Assembly (NCBI GenBank): GCA_036768485.1
Contig: JAVLUZ010000412.1
Location: 372,001-436,000 of the forward strand
Direction: 5' to 3'
Source of the DNA: Mermis nigrescens
Lineage: Eukaryota; Nematoda; Enoplea; Mermithida; Mermithidae
DNA length: 64,000 nucleotides
The position numbers and the translations under genes were made by a program. The notes beneath the pieces are model-generated. The model saw nothing but the letters and a program-made list of their open reading frames with translations, was not told where the DNA came from and did not search any database. Positions 25,308-37,037 of the stretch are shown here, piece after piece. Position 1 is the stretch's first letter; each line of letters opens with the position of its first letter.

Positions 25308-25473
25308 AATGCATTAACAATAGGGATGGACCGGGTTCAAATATCCGGACCCGGATCCGGCACTATCCGACGATTTTTCTGGTTCCGGACCCGGATCCGG
25401 ACCCAAAATTTTCAAAAGTAAAGATCCGGACCCGGACCCGAAAATTATGAATTTTTAGGAACCGAGTCAAACT

Positions 25474-25733
25474 CACACATGGGCGTGGAGGGGGGGGGTT
25501 TGGGGGTATGCACCTACCAGAATTTGAAATACCCCCCAGAAATCAAAATACCCCCCAGAATTCAAATTTTGAAAATTTTTTTTGCTTTTTTAGCGATTTT
25601 TTGATGCCATTGGATAGTGCTCGATGAGAAACGTCGAAAAATGGTGTTTTTTCGCCATACGACCACTTTTAAGACCATTTTTTGACCTTTGAAAATTTTT
25701 TCACCCTCTCCCAAATTTCGGTGCTGCCCACCT
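25474..25733 (-). repeat. GGGGGT-end dispersed element (-)
   Basis: Reverse orientation: starts cacacatgggcgtggagg and ends tttcggtgctgcccacc. Nested in the GATCCGG composite. Confidence 0.8.
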
Positions 25734-26280
25734 ATGGTCAAACTGTGTTCTGAGTAAACTGAGAAATAAGTATTTAATCCCAAAAATTGATGGTTGGAAA
25801 AATTGAAATATGCTTGCGCGAGGGTTTATATAGCAATGAGTGAGGGAGGTTTAACAAATGATGAATGTTTTTCCAAATTTACCGATGAATGTTTTTTCCT
25901 GAATTTTATTCAAATTAGACGTAGCGATGTGGTTTATGGCATACAACTGTAGTGCTTAATCATTATAACGTGGATGGCGTCGAGCCGGCGGACCTAGGCT
26001 GTCGCAATTACCATTTAAATCTAATATCTTTTTGTATTTTCTTTTATTCATGCGGTATTATGCGTTGCAGATGTAGCCTTTAATTTATTTCATTGTCTGG
26101 AAAAAAACAAAGTTGTTAAGTCATCATAGTTTCACTTCATGAACTTTCGAAAAAAACGTTTTAATGGGCTATGTACATCATGCAAATCCATTTATCATGA
26201 GCAAATAGGATCAAAGCTAGCTTAACCTTCTTTTGAACAGTATTATTCATTTTTTATTTATGATTTTTGATCATGTTACC

Positions 26281-27331
26281 CAGTGTTGTTTTTTTGTACT
26301 CGGCAAAGATTTTTACCGATGTACATACAAAGACTTTTCGGAACCGTCTTTGTACATGTACAAAATTTTTGGGAAGATAAAAATTGAAAAAAAGGTCTGA
26401 AATTCGCAAAAATTAGTAATTGTGTCTTCTATATATCTTCATAATGGCAGAAATTGCATTTCAAAAGGGAAAATATCAAATTTTTTTGCGCTTCGTGCCG
26501 TTTTAAAACGATTTTTAGAGATTTTTGCCCTTAGAGACCCAGAAATTGCTAAAATACACTATCAAAAGTCGAAAAACTCTGTTTTTACCACACTAAAATC
26601 CCTAATGTACCATATTATAGTACCCAAAAATTTGTGTGTACAAAATGTACAAAGATTTTTGGGAAGACAAAAACTGTAAAAAGGTGTGGAATTCACAAAA
26701 ATTTTCGGCGCTTCGGCCCGAAATGAGTAATTGTTTGTCCTATATATGTTTAAAATGGCAGAATTTGCATTTAGAATGGAAAAATGTCAAATTTTTTGGA
26801 GCTTCGCGCCGTTTCAAGACAATTTAGTGATTTCTGCTCTTAAAGATCCAGAAATTGGCTAAAATACATTACCAAAAGTCTAACAACTCTGTTTTTACCA
26901 CACTTAAATCGCTACTGTACCATATTATAGTACCCAAAAATTTGTGTGTACAAAATGTTTAAAGATTTTTGGGAAGACAAAAACTGTAAGAAGGTGTAAA
27001 ATTTCCAGAGATTTTCGGCGCTTCGCGCCGAAATGAGTAATTGTTTAACCTACATATCTTTAAAATGGCAGAATTTGCATGTAGAATGGAATAATGTCAA
27101 AATTTTCGGCGTTTCGGCGCCGTTCTGAGACAAGTTTCATTAATTTTTGGCGTCAGAAACCCATAAATTAGCTACAATACGCTACCAAAGATCGAAAACT
27201 CTATTTTACCACACTAAAATTGCTACTGTACTATATTATAGTACACAAAAATTTGCATGTATATATTATACAAAGACTTTTGGGGACCATCTTTATACAT
27301 GTACAAACGGACCGTGTACAAAAAAACACTG
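26281..27331. mobile_element. non-autonomous DNA element with CAGTG ends and 310-bp internal repeats
   Basis: The left end cagtgttgtttttttgtac and right end gtacaaaaaaacactg are inverted. The flanks share gttacc (26275-26280 and 27331-27336), a candidate target duplication overlapping one terminal base. Inside, a ~310-bp unit repeats about three times (atttgtgtgtacaaaatgt at 26629 and 26939, a variant at 27248), each unit carrying a GGCGC...GCGCC hairpin. A solo right end of the same type lies at about 51161-51177, next to a hAT-like transposase fragment, so a hAT affiliation is possible. Confidence 0.65.
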
Positions 27332-27659
27332 TTACCAGCCCCATCTTATCTGAAAACAATGAATATAATAATGTAATATAACAGCAGATATAAATAATTA
27401 TCGCACACTTTAGGGTACCTTTGGACCCGGATCCGACCCAGACCCGGTCGGGTTTGAGGTGAAAGATCCGGACCCGGACCCGAAATTTTAATTTGTTGAG
27501 ATCCGGATCCTGACCCGGACCCGAAATTATGAAAGACTTAGATCCGGACCCCGATCCGAAATTTTAAAAATTTCGGATCCGGTTCATCCCTAATTAACAA
27601 TAACTCACTATTTGGTTTAATTAAACGTGATCCTCGATGCTTAGTAAATTTTTATAATT

Positions 27660-28370
27660 GGGATTATGTCCCAACTCATATCGGGAGAAGCTGACGACAA
27701 AAACCTTCGAAAACGTCCTTTTTCCCCAAAAGCTGAAACTTATCATACCTCCAAAATTAACTCAGTATTAAGTGTAAACAAACGCGACCAAATGCGATGT
27801 GTAACCGCTGACATGAACTTTATTTTTAGAATAGTTTACACCATCCGATTTACAAACGGAGTTGTCAGACCAAAAAAGGGTCGAAAGCATGTTTTTAACC
27901 CAGTCACCACCAGGTACCTCTGTACTGATTTAAGGAAACGCGTTCAAATGCGATCTGTAACCCTTGAGACGAAATTGTTTTTAGAATCTTCGAACATCAC
28001 GATTTATAAATCGCGATGTGGGCAAACTTAAGAAAAGTAAAAACGTGTTTTTCCGTCCACAACCAGAGTGTAAACTTTAAAGTACCAGAACTAACTCCGT
28101 ATTGAATTAACACAAACATGGTAATGTTCTACGTATAGCCCTTGAAACGTAGTATTTTTCCAACTAAAAGATTTTCTTTGCACTTTTGACCGGAGAAATT
28201 GGCAGACATAAAGGAGTCGAACACTCAGCTAAAATGTGTTTCTTTACACCCAGATTAAGACATTCTTTACAATCCCACTGTGTCTCGTTCATAGCTTTAG
28301 AGGGGGAGGACATAGTTGGGGGTACCCAAGTATATTATAGGTAGTTACGCGCTCTCACGCGCTACCTTTG
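27660..28370. repeat. TGTAAAGTTTACA-type repeat block, copy 3
   Basis: Shares phrases with 34180-35110 (ccaactcata, aacgcgaccaaatgcgatgtg, gtgtaaactttaaag) and ends in a hairpin near 28340 (ggtagttacgcgctctcacgcgctacc variant). A 121-codon frame at 27666-28031 is carried by the repeat. Confidence 0.55.
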
Positions 28371-28951
28371 ATCATTCACTCCAGTATTCCAAGCAAGAAT
28401 ATTTCCGATTTTCTTGCCGCGAACGATAACATATATTTTCCTAATAACTATTTCGAAACAGTGGATTACGACGTTGTGTTGTCGCCAAAAGCGCAATGTG
28501 CAAAGTAATTGGACCTGTGCAGTACAGACATATGATTCTGTTTACATACCACATTTTTAGTATTCTCTCAGCCGAGTCTGCCGATCGGTCGGTTTCTACA
28601 CACATCTCTTTCGAATAATCTTGCTACGGCATTGTTTGGGGAGGAAATTATTCGAAGTTGCGTAAGTACATTCGACTTTTGACAAAATGGAAGGATACCG
28701 ATGGAACATACCGACAAAATTAATCAAATACTAGATCTTGATAAGTTAAACAAATAGTTTTTCGCAAAAATATTTGGGAATTAAATATGCTTAAACTATT
28801 TTTACGTGTAATAGCTTTGTGAGGCTATTATGGCTTCAGTGAAGCCAGTCTTAGAGTTTTGTCTCCTCTAGACCTAAAATGCTGCTGTTCTATAGGTATT
28901 TTCATTTACAATATTTATTAGAGCTGAATCTTTGATGCGATTTCGTTTCAG
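28371..28951. other. upstream of HMG gene, no feature seen
   Basis: No clear exon. The strong acceptor tttcgtttcag at 28941-28951 implies a 5' untranslated or upstream exon somewhere in this stretch, but I could not identify it. Confidence 0.35.
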
Positions 28952-28953
28952 AA

Positions 28954-31947
28954 ATGGCAAATTGGATAGTCACGTATCGTTGGGATCGTAGACCGCCGAG
29001 AAAAATTCGTTCGGCATACTCCTATTTTATTAAAGATCATTATCATAAAGTGAAGCACCAGCTTTCTACAAGGTACGACATACATACATCACATAATTAT
29101 TAGTGTTTTCATGATTGTGAATGCTTGTTTGGATTACAAATCACGCCGAAACTACGCTGCGTAAATTAATGATCATGGGTACCAATCAGCAAACTAAATG
29201 ACTTCGAAAATAGGAGTAGGCAACATTATAAATCCGGTTTGATTATGTTTGTACTCGGTGAACTTAATGTATTATTTTCACAGAATAAAATAGTAAAAGT
29301 TATGAATACACTATTGATGTACGAGTAAAGTTTATTGCGGAGATTGTTGCCGTACACTTTAAGGCACTCGAGAGAGCTTTTCGAGGTACTAGGCCAAATG
29401 TGGCGCAATTTAGGCCCCGAAGAACGTATGCCTTACAGAAAGCGTGAATTGGACGATAGGCGTCGCTATGCTGCAGCCATGGTTAATTGGCAACGATATT
29501 TTGAAGGCCGTTTGCCCCGAATGCGGCGTCGCAAGAAGCCAGCCGATTTTCCCCTAAGGACCCGTAATTCATTTGTTTGGTTCGTTCGCGTAAATTATCC
29601 GAAGGTACCTATGCATGCTCAAAGAATGAGAAAGAATAGTACTAGATTCTTTTGTTATCAACTTCATTATCGTCCATTTTTTGATAAATTGTGCGTTTGA
29701 TTCGAGTAATCTCGGGCTTAAGAAAGAGTTGAAAGCACTTCTGTTTCTAAAGAAGGTGATGAGCTTCAAGTCTTATTCGATTTGAAACATCTAGCTGCAA
29801 TTTAGACGTAATTCCAGAGTTGATGTAGTACGATCACTTAACTATTACAAGCTATGTACGCATATGTTTGTCTATGTTTGACGCAAAAAAGTGAAAATTT
29901 GTATGATTGTTTTGACTTATTATAAAGTACCTATCATTTGAGTTTTCTGGCTTTAGCTAACTTGAGGTCTAACAATGATATTTTCGAACACGTCGGTAAT
30001 CAGAACCACTCGATTTTTTCAGTACAATCTGAAATTGTGAGCAGATCTTCTTAAATTTCTAATATAAAAGCTGAATTTATGAAAATGGTTTTATTATTGG
30101 AAAACCAAGTCGAGGAATGACAGTCATAGAATTAGCTTGATGTTGGAAAGTATTCGCGCAGAGTTTTAAATACAGAGTGCTGATCGAACAAATTAACAAG
30201 ACAGTTGCTGAAAATACGGATTTATCGTTCGGAATATTCTTCTTCGGAAAACAATTTCTTCTTATTATCATTTTTGTTTTCAGAGCAAAATTAGCATGGC
30301 TACTGGGGAGGGTAATATTTCAGAATTTGTGGTCAGGAAGCAAAATCGAAGATTTTCTTATTGATAAGTTTGAGTAAATAGATCGATTTATAAAACACCA
30401 ACGTCGTCTTCAGTATTTGCATACTTTTGAACGTTTTTGAAGTTTCTTAAAAGGACTAAAAGGATTCAGAACATGAAATTTAGCTCATTAAGAAGAGCAT
30501 TAAATGTTCTAGCTATTTGACTAAAAATTTTTTGGAATTCGCTGAAACCTAAATGAGTAATAGGTGAAAGCTCTTTTTGGGCTTCCCAAGATGTGTTAAA
30601 ACATTGAATATGAAATGTAGAGACATTAATAGGTGTACCACATGGGGCAGCCATTTTGGGAAAAAATTAAATTGAGATTGCAGGGCAAACTATTAAAAAA
30701 CAGTGAAAACAAAAGGGGGTTAAATTTAGAGCGCAAAAATACCTGTCTATTTTGCTACTTTCCAAAAAACGACCTGTATACTGTAGTGACCATGTGAAGT
30801 TTTAGCTATTTTTAGAGCATAGCATACTGTAGACATAAGATGGCAAAACTTTTTTTAGCAGAATAGTTTCATTTTTATCTACCCTAAACATTTTATTTTA
30901 TTGAAATCCATCAAATTCACATCTGGGCGTGGGGGGATTTGGGGGTATGTATGCACCCACAGAAACCAAAATACCCCCCTCCCGGAATTGAATCTTTAAA
31001 ATTTTGTTTGTTTTTTTCGCAATTTTTTGATGCAAATGGATAGTGCTCGATGAGAAACATTGAAAAATTGTGTTTTTTCGCCATACCACCATTTTTGAGG
31101 CTATTTTTTGACCTTTGAAAAAATCTTGCACCCCCAGAACTTTGGTGCCGCCCACCTTGCGTTAATCTTAAAAATAGCCATTTCACTGAGATGCATTATT
31201 CAATAGCGAGGGAGGTGTTTGTACTTGCTTTGGCCTGCAACTACACGTAGGTGCACAACATCATCTAATTCGCATTAGATACGTTTTCTGAAATCAAAAT
31301 GAAAGTAGATATTTATTGTTCTTAATTTTTTCATAAGTATCAAATTGTAAGTGAGGCGGCACTTACCCGCTCATCGTGCTCCGAGCTATTAATAGCTCTT
31401 CTTTTTGCGCTCGAACCGATAGCTTCGATGTTTCATCTCTAGATGAAGTGGCGCAATTCTTCTTTTGGTTGAGTACTGGTTCGGCTCGCGCAAGCGACTC
31501 GAACACTTGGCCAGTGGCAGTACTCAAGATGCCCTGTAGGACTCTACAAATCGTTGAAATGTTACAAGCATAAATGTACCTACCAAATTCTTCAATTTGT
31601 GTTAAAACGGCGTGTACCATAATCTCTGAATCACCTAGAAAAAAGTTTTTAAAGACCCAAATCCTCTACGGTTTACCTGGCTTTTTGATTATCCAAACAG
31701 ACCACTCTCACGCATGAGCCGTTTCTTAAGAAGTACATAAGTAAAAATCGTAGATTTTCAAATCCAGATGCTTTAGTATACATGGTCTTAAATCTGATAT
31801 TTGGTAATGAAGCGCGATTCGTAAACAATATTTTTCTTCGTTCAGCTGCAAAATATTTATACGGATTGGGCGCAGCAAGAGATATACCAAGAACTATCAA
31901 TGATATGGAAGAAAATGACTAATGAACAACGAAAGCCATACGCGTGA
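28954..31947 (+). CDS. two-box HMG protein gene, possibly decaying
   Basis: Exon 1 at 28954-29072 (ATG after a tttcag acceptor) and exon 2 at 29343-29604 join in phase to give a first HMG box: RSAYSYFIKDHYHKVKHQ, then LFEVLGQMWRNLGPEERMPY and a basic helix-3 region (RKRELDDRRRY). A Lys/Arg-rich linker follows, then the start of a second box (RNSFVWFVRVNYPK) up to a candidate donor at 29605. The second box would be completed by an exon at 31846-31947 (IYQELSMIWKKMTNEQRKPY) behind a cttcgttcag acceptor, phase 0, across a 2.2-kb intron. Tandem HMG boxes recall TFAM-like or HMGB-like DNA-bending proteins. The frame ends at a TGA inside helix 3, and beyond it the homology continues with stops, so the gene may be truncated or dead. 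Without the third exon, exon 2 reads to a stop at 29700. Confidence 0.6.
29605..30917. other. HMG gene intron region
   Basis: Candidate 2.2-kb intron of the HMG gene. A hydrophobic 66-codon frame (30177-30377) contains a tttcag acceptor and a short ATG frame after it (30295), which might be a remnant exon 1 of another HMG copy, but the match is too weak to call. Confidence 0.3.
30918..31157 (-). repeat. GGGGGT-end dispersed element (-)
   Basis: Starts cacatctgggcgtgggggg and ends actttggtgccgcccacc. Fourth copy of the family, lying in the HMG intron. Confidence 0.8.
31367..31634 (-). CDS. possible internal exon of an unknown gene
   Basis: An open frame on the - strand bounded by canonical splice signals: acceptor tttttctag (edge 31634) and donor gtaagt (from 31366). 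It encodes ~88 residues with balanced composition (SEIMVHAVLTQIEEFGRYIY and ATGQVFESLARAEPVLNQ). I recognise no family and found no neighbouring exons; the only adjacent - strand frame (31673-31900) overlaps the HMG exon. It sits inside the proposed HMG intron on the opposite strand. Confidence 0.3.
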
Positions 31948-32240
31948 GAGTTACATTATTGAAAAGCACGATTTAATGCTTTGATAAACCAAATAGATAG
32001 CTTTCAAATGTGGATAGCACCCAAATTTAGTAGGTGTGTCGTCATGATGGATAGAAAATTTTAAAAGGCTAAAGAGAAATCCAAAAAGAGTTGTGGTCGG
32101 TCGAGAAAATTAACGTTTTGCGACGTTTTTAATCCAAGCCATGATCATCACTTTGTCGAGAGCAAAACAAGCATTAGTTGACAAGCACGCACAGGCATGG
32201 AACGGTCTGGGCTTGAATCTTAAATAAACATGTCAAAATT
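31948..32240 (+). pseudogene. decayed tail of the second HMG box
   Basis: Directly after the TGA at 31945 the same frame continues as HMG helix 3 and linker (KARFNALINQIDSFQMWI), interrupted by further stops, then a Lys/Arg/Ser-rich stretch (KAKEKSKKSCGRSRK). Two of the stops are TGA, as expected from C-to-T change at CGA Arg codons. This is direct evidence of decay in at least this part of the gene. Confidence 0.6.
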
Positions 32241-32460
32241 ATGAGAAATACTCAAATTTATAGTAAATTCAAAGAAGCTTGGCTATTCTGCGTTGATAAG
32301 GGCGTAAACTATTTTGGGTATACCCTTTTTTGTGAGTCTTAAAAGTTTTTGCGGAGATTGACAGCCTCTACCTATGAGCCTGGATAATTTAGACTTCTCA
32401 GAATCCAGAGACCCTCAGGATTAAACTTTTGATACTTTCTTCGCGATTCCAACTCCATCA

Positions 32461-32763
32461 GATCTCCCATAATTTGGTGATCCGATTTCCCGAAATAGCG
32501 TATGGCAGCAGCAACCCCAGTGAAATCGAAAAAATTTTAGGCTCATGCGCGAACAAGACGAGCAACGCTACACCAGTGAAATAAACGTATATCGTAGAGA
32601 AAAACTTCGATTGACTGCTGAGCGTTTGGCCGACAAACACGAGGAACGTTACACTGCTTTGAGAGACAAAGTTCACAGTAAAATGCGCGCCGCAAGTTTG
32701 GCTAAAGGACGAGCTATCGAAGCTGCCAAATTGCGTCGTCGAGCCGCCACAACGACAGCTTAG
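32461..32763 (+). pseudogene. HMG-box remnant with a frameshift
   Basis: One frame reads NLVIRFPEIAYGSSNPSEIE then KILG (helix 1-2 region of an HMG box); near 32540 the matching frame shifts to LMREQDEQRYTSEINVYRRE (helix 3), followed by a long basic tail (RAASLAKGRAIEAAKLRRRA) to the TAG at 32761-32763. An aattttag acceptor immediately precedes the second frame, so splicing is an alternative explanation. A decayed exon-2-like sequence (tgcggagattgacag) occurs at 32350. It is either a third box of the same gene or a separate copy. Confidence 0.5.
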
Positions 32764-32837
32764 CTTTGAACGCAACGCTTTCAATTTATTCTCGACCATT
32801 GTGACGATAAAATAAGTAGAACTTTCGTTTAAATCGG

Positions 32838-33234
32838 TCAAAAAATATTTTGTTCTACATAATCTGGAACCTTTGTTAAATCCATCTTGTAAAGAAACAT
32901 CCGCACTCCATTTACTAATTGATTTATTGGACCTTTTCTAGAAGATCCCCACCGTTTTTTAACTTTGCTTTGAATAAATTTTTTGAAGTCGGTCACATTC
33001 AATTTAGGAACTTCAGATTTGTAGTTCGGCGCTCTCACCACCCAGCCGACAACTCAAATTATGCGAATTAATATATAAGCAATTTTTCAATGCATTATTT
33101 TTAAATTTAACTACGTAAATATCCTGTCTGCGCGCACGACACAGGCGGCTATTTGATAAAATGCCATAGTTTTGGAAATATTTTACCGCAGATGATTTTT
33201 CGTTTACTAGGCTAGCAAATTCTAGAAGTCGCAT
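32838..33234 (-). other. two adjacent frames, unknown, maybe transposase N-terminus
   Basis: Frame 33234-33013 begins MRLLEFASLVNEKSSAVKYF then NYGILSNSRLC, which resembles the N-terminus of ISXO2/Merlin-type transposases. The next frame (33041-32838, SEVPKLNVTDFKKFIQSKVK) does not match that family. No zinc-binding cysteines or DDE motif follow. Very tentative. Confidence 0.2.
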
Positions 33235-33303
33235 CCTTTAGTCATACGTTTTGATAGACACACATTTAAATTACAAATGATTTATTGGCTTAAACACTTT
33301 AAA

Positions 33304-33305
<2 letters not shown>

Positions 33306-33398
<93 letters not shown>
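33306..33398. repeat. (TA)n microsatellite, ~93 bp
   Basis: Uninterrupted alternating TA immediately left of a foldback element. It creates false IYIY frames. Confidence 0.98.
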
Positions 33399-33400
<2 letters not shown>

Positions 33401-34162
33401 CAAAGAAAAATGCTCCGATGGAACAAAAAAGATGAATATACTTGGAATTGTGGATTATTAAGGATGTAAAAGGAGGGGACTAGGAACAATCTACTTAAAG
33501 TCGCAAAATCTGCTAAAAATCACACTTTCTCTAAGCAACGCAAAAAATCGAAGTATATTCTGCGACCAACAGATTAAAATAAATATTTAACAAAAAATGA
33601 TCGAAAAAGCAGCACATTAGGTACGCAGTAGCTATGGGAAATGATGTTGAGTAAACTGACAGTCTTTCTAAGCCAATTGAATGAATGGTTTAAAACAGTA
33701 GGAAACGCGTAAGTAGACTTGATGACATGAAACAGACTAAATGTAGGTACACTAGCACTCCCTTAACGATTGTGTGCACTAATCAATCGGCCCCTGCTTT
33801 GCTTGCTTTAATGCTCAAAACAAAATTAAGCAACTTTAAATACAATACCACTTAGTTTTCTATCAATCGGGATACGAAGCTAGTCAGCGTTGCTACTTGC
33901 CAGCAATTTTAAAAAATTAAACATTACAGATTCCGTTTATACACTCTTATCTGAAACCTTGAACATTATTTTAAAAAAGACACTTTTTTAGAGGCCGCAG
34001 AATATACTTCGATTTTTAGCGTTGCTTAGATAAAGTGTGATTTTTAGCAGATTTTGCGACTTTAAGTAGATTGTTCCTAGTCCCCTCCTTTTACATCCTT
34101 AATAATCCACAATTCCAAGTATATTCATCTTTTTTGTTCCATCGGAGCATTTTTCTTTGCTG
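33398..34162. repeat. long-inverted-repeat foldback element, copy 2
   Basis: Starts tagcaaagaaaaatgctccg and ends cggagcatttttctttgct. The arms match copies 1 and 3, and the interior is a diverged version of the same core. Confidence 0.8.
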
Positions 34163-34179
34163 TACACTACTTTTAATTA

Positions 34180-35110
34180 GCGTGATTTCAGTACATCAAA
34201 AAAATAAATATCACATGCCAACCACTTTACACCACTGTTTTGTGCAAACAAACTGGCGTATCACATTTGGTTTCTGGTTCATTTTTAGACTTGAGATTAT
34301 GTCCAGACTCATAACCCAGAACTTGACAGAAAAAATAAGACAGAAACACGTTTAACTCCCCCATTTTTTTGACTTTACACCTCATGAAAAAGCTAAATAC
34401 TGATGTAAACAAACGCAATTCGCTGTGACGCGTACCCTTTAGAAAGTACTTTATTTTTATCTTATTCGACCTCGCCCGACTTCTGAACAGAGAAAGTTGC
34501 GAACAAAAAATGTACAAAACGTATTTTCCACTGTCCACCACATTGTGAACTTTAAAAATCTGAACCTAACGCCCCATTGAATGCAAATAAATTCGGTTCG
34601 GGCCAGTTTGTTGCCCTTTGATTGTAGTACGTTTGTATGTGCCAAACTTATGTTCCGCAAAATATTTGATATGATTAACCAATGAAAATACGAAAAAACC
34701 CTGTTTTTTTCGCCCACTTTATACCTCAGATTTTGAACTTTACACCCCATAAACAACTCAATATTACGTTTTTTCGAACGCGGCTTGCTTCGACGTGTAG
34801 CCAGTAGAAGTTACTTTATTTCTATTTTATTCAATTCATCCCAACTCATAACCGAAAAAGTTTGCAGAGAAATCTTGGACAAAATCTGTTTTTTACTCAT
34901 CCACTAGAGTGTAAAGTTTAAAACCCTGGTATTAACTGCGTATTGATTGTAGAAAAGTTTGCTGGTAAGCACAAGATAGCCCTTGATCCGTAGTGCATAT
35001 CTGTCAGAAAAAATTTCCTAAAACTCATAACCGGAGTTGTTGGCAGACATAAACAAGTCGAAAACTCGGCCAAAATGTGTCTTTTCACCCCCAGATTTTC
35101 GCACTCTTCA
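34180..35110. repeat. TGTAAAGTTTACA-type repeat block, ~175-bp periodicity
   Basis: Phrases like actcataaccgaaaaagttt recur about every 175 bp (near 34305, 34490, 34670, 34850 and 35020), each followed by ttttccactgtccaccac-like and gtgtaaagttta-like segments. The frames of ~100 codons here are repeat artefacts. A related block in inverse orientation is at 53900-54800. Confidence 0.6.
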
Positions 35111-35709
35111 CACTCCCATTCGAGAACAGGGGCGAAATTTGAAAAAACAAAAAAGTGCCATCTGCAGAACCTAAATAGATGAATAAATCAAATGAAGTGC
35201 ATGGTTTTGCCAAGAGAATTAAAAAAATGAAAAAGTCAGCATTCAGAAGATTCGAACCATCATTCTTTTCTTAAGACCGCATACGAGAACGGAGTTGTCA
35301 ACCACTGCCATAGGCGTAGCCAGGATTTTTTCCTAGGGTAGGCACATCCAGTTAACATACAACAAAAAGTCTGCACATACTAAAGGACTACATATGTATA
35401 AGTGTGAATGTAACAAATTCATGGCAATTAGCAATAAAAATTTGCTAGAAAACAAAAAGCTATAAATCTTGAATTGTTTAGTCAATATAGTATTTTATTC
35501 CTGCTAATCGCATATGATGCTCAGTCCAACCGCCCAAAAAATGAATAGTCAATTTTCAGACACTATCATTAGCTACCTACCTTAGAAATCGAACAAATGT
35601 ACTGGGTGTTGCATTAAGTACCATATGGATCACAAATCAAATGACCGCCTAACCAATCAGGGAAACCATCAGGTTGCTACTAGAACAGCTATGGGGATTG
35701 GGGGATTAG
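35111..35709. other. intergenic, no feature seen
   Basis: AT-rich, no gene or recognisable repeat. Confidence 0.35.
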
Positions 35710-35888
35710 CAGGCACGTAGCTCTGGAGGGAATGGGGGGAGTCCGGTCCGGACCCCCCAAAATTCAGTAGAATCGGAAAAATAGGACCTTTTAAACATTT
35801 GTTTGTGCTATTTTTGGCCTTTATGGGCTTGGTCCCCCCAAAATTGGTGTTAGTCCCCCCCAAAATAGGACGGCCAGCTACGTGCCTG
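35710..35888. repeat. CAGGCACGTAG element, second copy
   Basis: Starts caggcacgtagctctgg and ends cggccagctacgtgcctg. Pair of the 1876-2018 copy. Confidence 0.7.
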
Positions 35889-36239
35889 TGGATTGGCCCC
35901 CAAAATTCTGGAAGTACCAGTATTTTTTACAGGGATCCTTCAAACAAAAAAATAGAAAATACTTAAAGCTCATCTGAATCACCGCCTGAATTGATTTTAG
36001 TACATTTTTGAATAAGCCTTAAATTTTTGGGCGCTTTGCGCCTATTCATATACATACAGCATATTTTTTTATTATAATTAAAGAAAAGTTAAACTTTAAA
36101 TTTTCTGAGTGAGTAGATCTCACTGTGAAAAGCTAAAAACACCATCATTTTTGCCAAGTAACTTAACAAAATGCAAATTTAATTAAGAAGCCTCGTTATT
36201 GACTTTAAAATCATGAAATCATCAAGAACAGCATCGATA

Positions 36240-37037
36240 TCAATCTTAATCTCTGTGAATGTTGATCATCGCAAGTCCAAATTTTTATGTACTATGATGT
36301 AGTACAGTAGCGATTTTAGTTTGGTTAAACAGGGTTTTTGATCTTCGATAGTGTATTTTAGCATATTTCTGGGTTTCTGACGCCAAAAATTACTAAAAAT
36401 TGTCTCAAAATGGCGCGAAGCGTCGAAAAATTCGACATTTTTCCATTATATTACAGTAGCGATATTATTGTGGTAAAAACCGAGTTGTCCGACTTCTGGT
36501 AGTGTATTTTACCTAATTTCTGGGTCAAGGGCTAAAATCAATAAGAATTGCTTTAAAACGGCGCGAAGCTTCGAAAAATTTGACATTTTTCATTCTAAAT
36601 GCAAATTCTGCCATTTTAAAAGATGTGTAGGACAAACAATTACTCATTTCGGCGCGGAGCGTCTAAATTTTTGGGAATTTTACACCTTTTTACAGTTTTT
36701 GTCTCCCCAAAAATCTTTGTATATTTTGTACACACAAAATTTTTGGGTACTATAATATGGTACAGTAGCGATTTTAGTGTGGTAAAAAGAGTTATTCGAC
36801 TTTTTTTGGTAGTATATTTCAGCTAATTTCTAGGTCTCTAAAAGGAAAAAATCTCTGAGAATTGCTTTAAAACGGCGCGAAGCGCCGAAAAAATTTGACA
36901 TTCTTACTTTCTAAATGCAAATTTTGCCATTTTAAAGATATGTAGGACAAACAATTACTCATTTCGGCGCAAAGCGCCTAAAATTTCTGGGAATTTTACA
37001 CCTTTTTACAGTTTTTGTCGTCCCAAAAATCTTTTTA
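36240..37037. repeat. tandem block of the 310-bp-unit family, inverse orientation
   Basis: Contains the complement of the units seen at 26281-27331 (gtacagtagcgattttagtgtgg, ttgccattttaaagatatgtagg, ggcgcgaagcgcc). The right edge at 37037 has no terminal inverted repeat, so this copy is truncated. Confidence 0.7.

Larger units (their letters stand above)
25321..27592. repeat. composite element with GGATCCGG-rich inverted ends
   Basis: Begins tagggatggaccgggttc and ends gatccggttcatccctaat, an inverted pair. Both ends carry arrays of ggacccggatccgg (25345-25440 and 27425-27580). The body contains two further elements: a GGGGGT copy (25474-25733) and the 310-bp-unit element (26281-27331). This is a nested transposon stack, and the outer element appears non-coding. 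Confidence 0.7.

Noticed and set aside
31945..31974. TGA codons in the HMG frame as selenocysteine or recoding
   Set aside because: Two TGAs plus a TAA occur in a decaying stretch at positions where Arg (CGA) fits the family; simple mutation explains it.
32458..32841. 127-codon - strand frame with hydrophobic segments
   Set aside because: Antisense to the HMG-box remnant; composition follows from the + strand basic tail.
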